Assembly (NCBI GenBank): GCA_947479075.1
Contig: CANJZR010000111.1
Coordinates: 1 to 9,299 of the forward strand
From: Planctomycetaceae bacterium
GTDB taxonomy: Bacteria > Planctomycetota > Planctomycetia > Planctomycetales > Planctomycetaceae
Length of the DNA: 9,299 nt
Reading direction: 5' to 3'
Shown: piece after piece, positions 5,621 through 9,299 of the stretch
Layout of the letters: every line of letters starts with the position of its first letter
Position numbering within the stretch: position 1 is the stretch's first letter
Translations under genes and position numbers: made by a program
Notes under the pieces: model-generated
Told to the model about the DNA's origin: nothing
The model's input: the letters and a program-made list of their open reading frames with translations, nothing else
Databases searched by the model: none

Positions 5621-6988
5621 ATGCTCGCACGCATGAGATATTGGGGGCTCGCGACAACCGCGATGCTCCTCTGTTGTTCAAGTTCTGTATTCGCTGAGGA
5701 AACTGCGGCTCCTGCTGCAGCCCCAGCGTTCGATACGGGAAATATTGCGTGGATGCTTACTTCTTCGGCACTCGTGCTGATGATGACGGCTCCAGGTCTG
5801 GCTTTGTTCTACGGTGGACTGGTTCGCAAGAAAAACATTCTCAGTGTTTTCATGCAGTGCCTGTTCCTGATGGGACTGATGAGTGTGATCTGGGCAGTCT
5901 ATGGGTATTCGCTCTCCTTTGGTGGCGAAAGTCCTTACATCGGTAACTTCGATCACGTCCTGATGAAGGGGGTTCTTCCTTCAGAGCCCGGAGTCTGGCC
6001 AGCACAGGGGACGACAGGCATTCCCAAGGCTCTGTTTATGGCCTTCCAGGGAATGTTCTTCATCATCACTCCCGCCCTGATTTGCGGTGCTTTCGCCGAG
6101 CGAATGAAGTTCAGCACCATGTGCGTCTTCATGATCCTCTGGGGAACTTTCGTCTACTGCCCGATTGCTCACTGGGTCTGGGCCGATTTCGGTTGGTTGT
6201 GTGAGTGGAACACCGCAGCTCCTTACCGTGCGATCGACTTCGCCGGAGGAACTGTCGTTCACATCACCTCTGGGGTCTCGGCTCTCGTCTGCTGCCTCAT
6301 CATGGGCAAGCGTCTGGGCTTCGGCCAGGAGCCAATGCCTCCGCACAACCTGACTTACACAGCTGTCGGTGCCGCCATGTTGTGGATGGGCTGGTTCGGA
6401 TTCAACGGCGGAAGTGCCGTCGGTTCCAATGCTCTGGCTGTCAGTGGAATGGTTTCGACGCACTTTGCAGCTGCGGCTGGTCTGATCACCTGGGCCGGAC
6501 TCGAATGGATTCAGCGTGGCAAGGCGAGCGTACTCGGCGCGTGTTCAGGAGCTGTCGCTGGACTGGTGTTGATTACGCCAGGCAGCGGTACTGTCACCGC
6601 CATGTGGGCCATGGTGCTGGCAGTCATTGGCACCTGCGTCTGTTACTGGGCCTGTACGACCCTGAAGTCGAAGATGAAGTATGACGACTCGCTGGATGCC
6701 TTCGGCGTTCACGGTGTCGGTGGGATCACGGGAGCACTGCTGACGGGTGTCTTCGCCACGGAAATGGTCACCAACCCCGGCCGCAAGCTGGGCGGGATCG
6801 ATGGGAACTGGGCACAACTGGTGCCACAGGCCGTGAGTGTGGCCGCTGCCATCGGGATTGCTGTGGTCGGAACTACTGTGATCCTGAAGATCCTCGACGC
6901 CACCATGGGACTGCGAGTCACCCAGGACGACGAAGTCCAGGGACTGGATGTCACCCAGCACGGCGAAGAAGGTTACATCTTCTACTAA
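5621..6988 (+). CDS. amtB: ammonium transporter, Amt/MEP/Rh family
   Basis: A 455-residue inner-membrane channel for ammonium; the family forms trimers. ATG 5621 has AGAGG (5611-5615) five bases ahead. Residues 1-25 are a signal peptide ending SVFA/EE, as in E. coli AmtB, and eleven hydrophobic segments follow. Key residues are in place: Phe146 and Phe261 (gate; E. coli 107 and 215), Trp187 (148), Asp206 in DFAGGTVVHI (160), Ser265 (219), and the twin pore histidines His214 and His364 (168 and 318). The cytoplasmic tail LRVTQDDEVQGLD is the conserved segment that responds to PII. It is preceded by a sigma-54 promoter and followed by two PII genes, so PII control of transport under nitrogen excess is expected. 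Nothing is missing or truncated. Confidence 0.98.
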   Translation: MLARMRYWGLATTAMLLCCSSSVFAEETAAPAAAPAFDTGNIAWMLTSSALVLMMTAPGLALFYGGLVRKKNILSVFMQCLFLMGLMSVIWAVYGYSLSFGGESPYIGNFDHVLMKGVLPSEPGVWPAQGTTGIPKALFMAFQGMFFIITPALICGAFAERMKFSTMCVFMILWGTFVYCPIAHWVWADFGWLCEWNTAAPYRAIDFAGGTVVHITSGVSALVCCLIMGKRLGFGQEPMPPHNLTYTAVGAAMLWMGWFGFNGGSAVGSNALAVSGMVSTHFAAAAGLITWAGLEWIQRGKASVLGACSGAVAGLVLITPGSGTVTAMWAMVLAVIGTCVCYWACTTLKSKMKYDDSLDAFGVHGVGGITGALLTGVFATEMVTNPGRKLGGIDGNWAQLVPQAVSVAAAIGIAVVGTTVILKILDATMGLRVTQDDEVQGLDVTQHGEEGYIFY

Positions 6989-7002
6989 GGCCGCATGGAT
7001 CG

Positions 7003-7034
7003 GGAGAAGCACGCTCATCTGAGCGTACTTCTCC
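7003..7034 (+). promoter_or_regulatory. strong hairpin after amtB
   Basis: GGAGAAG (7003-7009) pairs with CTTCTCC (7028-7034) and ACGCTC (7011-7016) with GAGCGT (7021-7026), with one C/A mismatch and a four-base loop: 13 pairs. It starts 14 bases after the amtB stop. No U-run follows, so it is more likely to stabilise the amtB mRNA, mark a processing site or give partial termination than to be a full intrinsic terminator. Confidence 0.7.
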
Positions 7035-7064
7035 TCCACGCGAGATCATGAACAGGCAATGCGC

Positions 7065-7087
7065 GGGGAGAAGCAACCCGCTTCCCC
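7065..7087 (+). promoter_or_regulatory. second hairpin in the amtB-glnK spacer
   Basis: GGGGA (7065-7069) pairs with TCCCC (7083-7087) and AGC (7072-7074) with GCT (7080-7082), with a GA bulge and loop AACCC. Its 5' arm overlaps a repeat (GGGAGAAGCA at 7066-7075) of the sequence that starts the previous hairpin (7002-7011). It ends 25 bases before the PII ribosome binding site AGGAA at 7113. Confidence 0.5.
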
Positions 7088-7126
7088 AATTCCCAATCGG
7101 GCACCCCCCAACAGGAATATGATAAA

Positions 7127-7465
7127 ATGAAGAAGATCGAGGCAATCATCCGCCACTTCAAACTGGAAGAGGTCAAGGATGCCCTCACTCAAGCGGGAGC
7201 GCACGGGATGACCGTGACTGAGGTACGTGGTTTCGGACGCCAGAAAGGGCAGAAGGAGCAGTACCGCGGAGCGGAATACGTCGTCGATTTTCTTCCCAAA
7301 GTGAAACTCGAAGTGATCGTCTCTGACTCGGACAAGGCGAAGATCGTTGATACGATTCTCATGACGGCTCGCACCGGCCAGATTGGGGACGGTAAGATTT
7401 TCATCTCGCATGTGTCCGAATCGATTCGCATCCGCACGGGCGAGTCAGACGAAAGTTCAATCTAG
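7127..7465 (+). CDS. glnK: PII nitrogen regulatory protein (AmtB-linked, GlnK-type by position)
   Basis: A 112-residue PII protein, the standard length; the family forms trimers that bind ATP/ADP and 2-oxoglutarate. ATG 7127 has AGGAA (7113-7117) nine bases ahead. The T-loop is complete: FGRQKGQKEQYRGAEY, with Gln39 (2-oxoglutarate/Mg-ATP site), Arg47 (the residue that enters the AmtB pore in the E. coli complex) and Tyr51 (uridylylation site). Lys58, the B-loop TGQIGDGKIF (83-92), Arg101 and Arg103 are the usual nucleotide-binding positions. It follows amtB by 138 bases. By sequence it is closer to E. coli GlnB (KKIEA start, Asp54) than GlnK, so the name rests on the amtB-PII pairing. It probably shares the amtB transcript; no clear promoter lies between. 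Confidence 0.96.
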   Translation: MKKIEAIIRHFKLEEVKDALTQAGAHGMTVTEVRGFGRQKGQKEQYRGAEYVVDFLPKVKLEVIVSDSDKAKIVDTILMTARTGQIGDGKIFISHVSESIRIRTGESDESSI

Positions 7466-7487
7466 AGTCTGATGCTCGATTCGATGC

Positions 7488-7519
7488 GTTCTCTCACGGT
7501 GATTGCACACGGAGAGAAC
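7488..7519 (+). terminator. hairpin after the first PII gene
   Basis: GTTCTCTC (7488-7495) pairs perfectly with GAGAGAAC (7512-7519), and an inner GTG/CAC can close a small loop. It starts 22 bases after the stop codon. No U-run follows (AGATGGACTTTCCC), so termination would be weak or factor-dependent; it may instead protect the 3' end of an amtB-glnK mRNA. Confidence 0.5.
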
Positions 7520-7591
7520 AGATGGACTTTCCCTTGTTCCATGTGGACTGGCTCGGTCTAATCCGATCCGTCCCCTCCCACTCAACACATA

Positions 7592-7614
7592 CGGTTTCAC
7601 GGAACCGTTTCACG
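7592..7614 (+). repeat. hairpin and GTTTCACG direct repeat before the second PII gene
   Basis: CGGTTT (7592-7597) and GAACCG (7602-7607) form a six-pair stem (one G-U) with loop CACG. GTTTCACG occurs at 7594-7601 and again at 7607-7614, thirteen bases apart. The element ends one base before AGGAA, the ribosome site of the next gene, so a protein or fold here could affect translation start. No known operator is recognised. Confidence 0.4.
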
Positions 7615-7627
7615 CAGGAATAGAACC

Positions 7628-7966
7628 ATGAAGAAAATCGAAGCTGTGATCCGGCACTTCAAGCTGGAAGAAGTCAAGAACGCTCTGACGGCTGCCAACA
7701 TCGTGGGCATGACCGTCACCGAAGTTCGTGGATTCGGCCGGCAGCGAGGCCATAAGGAGCAATACCGCGGTGCGGAATACACCGTCGACTTTCTGCCCAA
7801 GTTGAAGGTCGAACTGGTAGTGAATGACGAAGAAGTCGAGAAGGCCGTGAAGATCATTATCGAATCGGCCCGCACCGGTAAGGTCGGCGACGGTAAGATC
7901 TTTATCACTCCGATCGATGAAGTCGTTCGCATCCGTACCGGCGAGACCGGCAGCACGGCGATCTAG
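7628..7966 (+). CDS. glnB: second PII nitrogen regulatory protein (GlnB-like)
   Basis: Another 112-residue PII protein; by my manual alignment 75 of 112 residues match the first copy. ATG 7628 has AGGAA (7616-7620) seven bases ahead. The T-loop FGRQRGHKEQYRGAEY keeps Gln39, Arg47 and Tyr51, and Lys58, the B-loop TGKVGDGKIF (83-92), Arg101 and Arg103 are present, so it should bind effectors and accept UMP. The copies differ mainly at residues 63-80 and 94-111, and at 40 (Lys to Arg), away from the effector pocket. This points to duplication with different partners, one serving AmtB and the other perhaps NtrB or GlnE, but which does what cannot be read here. It sits 162 bases after the first copy and 160 before glnD. 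The symbol glnB is a positional guess. Confidence 0.95.
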   Translation: MKKIEAVIRHFKLEEVKNALTAANIVGMTVTEVRGFGRQRGHKEQYRGAEYTVDFLPKLKVELVVNDEEVEKAVKIIIESARTGKVGDGKIFITPIDEVVRIRTGETGSTAI

Positions 7967-7991
7967 ATCATCAATCGTCCACTCCTCGCAT

Positions 7992-8024
7992 CCGAGGCTC
8001 GGGTCCTGTGGCCCGGGCTCTCGG
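7992..8024 (+). terminator. GC-rich terminator-like hairpin after the second PII gene
   Basis: CCGAGGCTCGGG (7992-8003) pairs with CCCGGGC-t-CTCGG (8012-8024): twelve pairs with one bulged T and one G-U, loop TCCTGTGG. The sequence after it is TGTTTAGGGAGTTTGG, only a broken U-run. It is the best candidate for the end of the amtB-PII-PII transcript, and separates it from glnD. Confidence 0.6.
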
Positions 8025-8060
8025 TGTTTAGGGAGTTTGGATAGTGGCGATCTGTTCCAG

Positions 8061-8109
8061 TGGCCAATGTGGCCATCCATTTGTGCCGAGTCGCCTGGAA
8101 GCGCTCCCA
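8061..8109. promoter_or_regulatory. two palindromes upstream of glnD
   Basis: TGGCCA-ATG-TGGCCA (8061-8075) is both a direct and an inverted repeat. TGGAAGCGCTCCCA (8096-8109) is palindromic but for one pair and ends 17 bases before the glnD ATG. They lie where a glnD promoter or operator should be after the upstream terminator. I could not pick out a reliable -35/-10 pair. Confidence 0.3.
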
Positions 8110-8126
8110 GACCCCGTGGCACCTGA

Positions 8127-9299
8127 ATGAACTTTTCTACCGAAGAAGTCTCCCGATATCGCCAGCGGTTGAATGAGATCCGTGCGAGCGGATATCAACT
8201 GTTTCAGGCCGGTGCGCCTGGCATCCAGACGGCCACCTTTCTGTGCCAGTCGATGGAGGGCCTGGTCCTCGACATCTGGAGTGACATACTCCGCGACACG
8301 TCGCCGGATGTGGTCGATCGATTGCTGAAGCATGGTGCCATCGTCGCGATTGGCGGGACGGGGCGCGGTGAGTTATGCCCTTATTCAGATATTGATCTGC
8401 TCTTCCTCGACGGAGGTCAGGCTAGCACCGCCTTCCGCGAGGCGCAGGATCGAATGACCCGCACCTGCTGGGATGCCAAGTTGGAACCAGGGGCGAGTTG
8501 TCGCACGGTACCGCAGTGCGTGGAGGACGCCAAGAACGATCCGAAATTTGCGTCATCCCTGGTCGAAGCCCGATTACTGTGGGGGTCGCGTCCACTGTTC
8601 GAGAATCTGATCCGGGCGTTCCGCAAGCAGGTCGTTCAGCGTCGGCAGCGCCAGTTCATCGAGGAGTGCATCAAGGGACGAGAGTCGGAATGGGTCAACG
8701 GTCGGGCGGTTCAGGAACTGGAGCCTGACATCAAGACCGCATCGGGCGGGCTGCGCGACTTGCACCTGATTCGCTGGATCGGGTTTGCCGCTCACGGAGT
8801 GTCCGATATCGATTCTCTGCGGCTCAAGGGGGCCCTGGACAAGGATGATGTTCTGGTTCTGAAGCAGGCCTGGGAATATCTGACCTCTTTACGTATCAAC
8901 CTGCATTATGCGAATGAGCAGGCCGACGAAAAATACAGCCGTGGTGAGCAGCTGCGCATTGCGCAGGAACGTGGCTACCACGACACCGCCAGTCAGCGCG
9001 GTGTGGAACGCCTGATGCAGGAATACTTCCGGCATACGACTCAAGTGGCATCGATTACTCGCCGGTTCATCGGCCGCAATCGACCGCACCCGATGCTCAC
9101 TCAAGTCAAGAACTACCTCGTCGGTCATCGGGCGGAGGGGGTACTGCACGTCGGCGAAACGGTCGACTGCTCGCACCGGGGAATGGCATCGGTCACAAAG
9201 GATCTCGATTCCATTCTCAAGGTCTATCGGCTCTGCGCGTCCTCCGGCCTCCTGCCCAGCCAGCGTCTGGAGGAGAGTATGCAGCGGGCCATCGCGAAG
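8127..9299 (+). CDS. glnD: PII uridylyltransferase/uridylyl-removing enzyme, N-terminal part
   Basis: The frame runs off the window end; 391 codons are visible of a protein near 890 residues in E. coli. GlnD adds UMP to Tyr51 of PII when glutamine is low and removes it when glutamine is high. ATG 8127 is the earliest possible start because TGA (8124-8126) touches it in frame; no ribosome binding site is visible. Residues 76-92 are the nucleotidyltransferase motif GGTGRGELCPYSDIDLL, with metal-binding Asp88 and Asp90. GASCRT at 122-127 matches the GHSVRT segment of E. coli GlnD, and EPDIKTASGGLRDL at 199-212 is the family signature that follows. The HD hydrolase and two ACT domains lie beyond the window, so activity in both directions is expected but not shown. 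Placement directly after two PII genes, its substrates, supports the call. Confidence 0.95.
   Translation, partial: MNFSTEEVSRYRQRLNEIRASGYQLFQAGAPGIQTATFLCQSMEGLVLDIWSDILRDTSPDVVDRLLKHGAIVAIGGTGRGELCPYSDIDLLFLDGGQASTAFREAQDRMTRTCWDAKLEPGASCRTVPQCVEDAKNDPKFASSLVEARLLWGSRPLFENLIRAFRKQVVQRRQRQFIEECIKGRESEWVNGRAVQELEPDIKTASGGLRDLHLIRWIGFAAHGVSDIDSLRLKGALDKDDVLVLKQAWEYLTSLRINLHYANEQADEKYSRGEQLRIAQERGYHDTASQRGVERLMQEYFRHTTQVASITRRFIGRNRPHPMLTQVKNYLVGHRAEGVLHVGETVDCSHRGMASVTKDLDSILKVYRLCASSGLLPSQRLEESMQRAIAK

Noticed and set aside
7523..7537. Second sigma-54 site before the second PII gene (TGG-N10-GT)
   Set aside because: The -24 box lacks CAC and the -12 box reads TTGT instead of TTGC.
8070..8085. 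Sigma-54 site before glnD (TGGCCATCCATTTGTG)
   Set aside because: It has GG-N10-GT rather than GC and a poor -24 box; the TGGCCA comes from the local palindrome.

Overview
The window is from a member of the Planctomycetota. The first two genes form a pair found almost only in that phylum: a DUF1549/DUF1553 (PSCyt2/PSD1) protein followed by a DUF1501 protein. The GC-rich coding sequence, a small secreted protein with a TIGR03000-like C-terminus, and the RHFKLEEV start of both PII proteins fit this. I cannot name a genus.

Layout: (1) 1-3918, plus strand: the 5'-truncated PSCyt1/PSCyt2/PSD1 gene and the DUF1501 gene, probably co-transcribed, function unknown. (2) 4022-4585, minus strand: a small secreted protein of unknown function, convergent with the DUF1501 gene. 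(3) 4916-5397, minus strand: the RNase P RNA gene rnpB, class A-like, with a perfect 16-bp P1 and an extra arm of about 104 nt in the P16/P17 position. (4) 5398-5620: a divergent control region. It holds a likely rnpB -10 box, two inverted repeats, a near-perfect sigma-54 promoter for amtB, and a structured amtB leader made of two adjacent hairpins, the second ending in a U-run. (5) 5621-9299, plus strand: a nitrogen-sensing cluster of amtB, a first PII gene (glnK by position), a second PII gene (glnB-like) and the start of glnD, whose product uridylylates PII. The spacers between these genes carry strong hairpins.

The plus-strand cluster is a compact nitrogen-status circuit. AmtB carries ammonium, PII reads 2-oxoglutarate and ATP/ADP and plugs AmtB through its T-loop, and GlnD modifies Tyr51 of PII according to glutamine. 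The sigma-54 site suggests induction under nitrogen limitation, presumably by an NtrC-type activator encoded elsewhere.

I found no mobile element, CRISPR array or tRNA. The least ordinary signals are RNA-level: the amtB leader, the amtB-glnK spacer with two competing partners for one stem, and the enlarged RNase P RNA. All structures were worked out by eye, without folding software or database searches.
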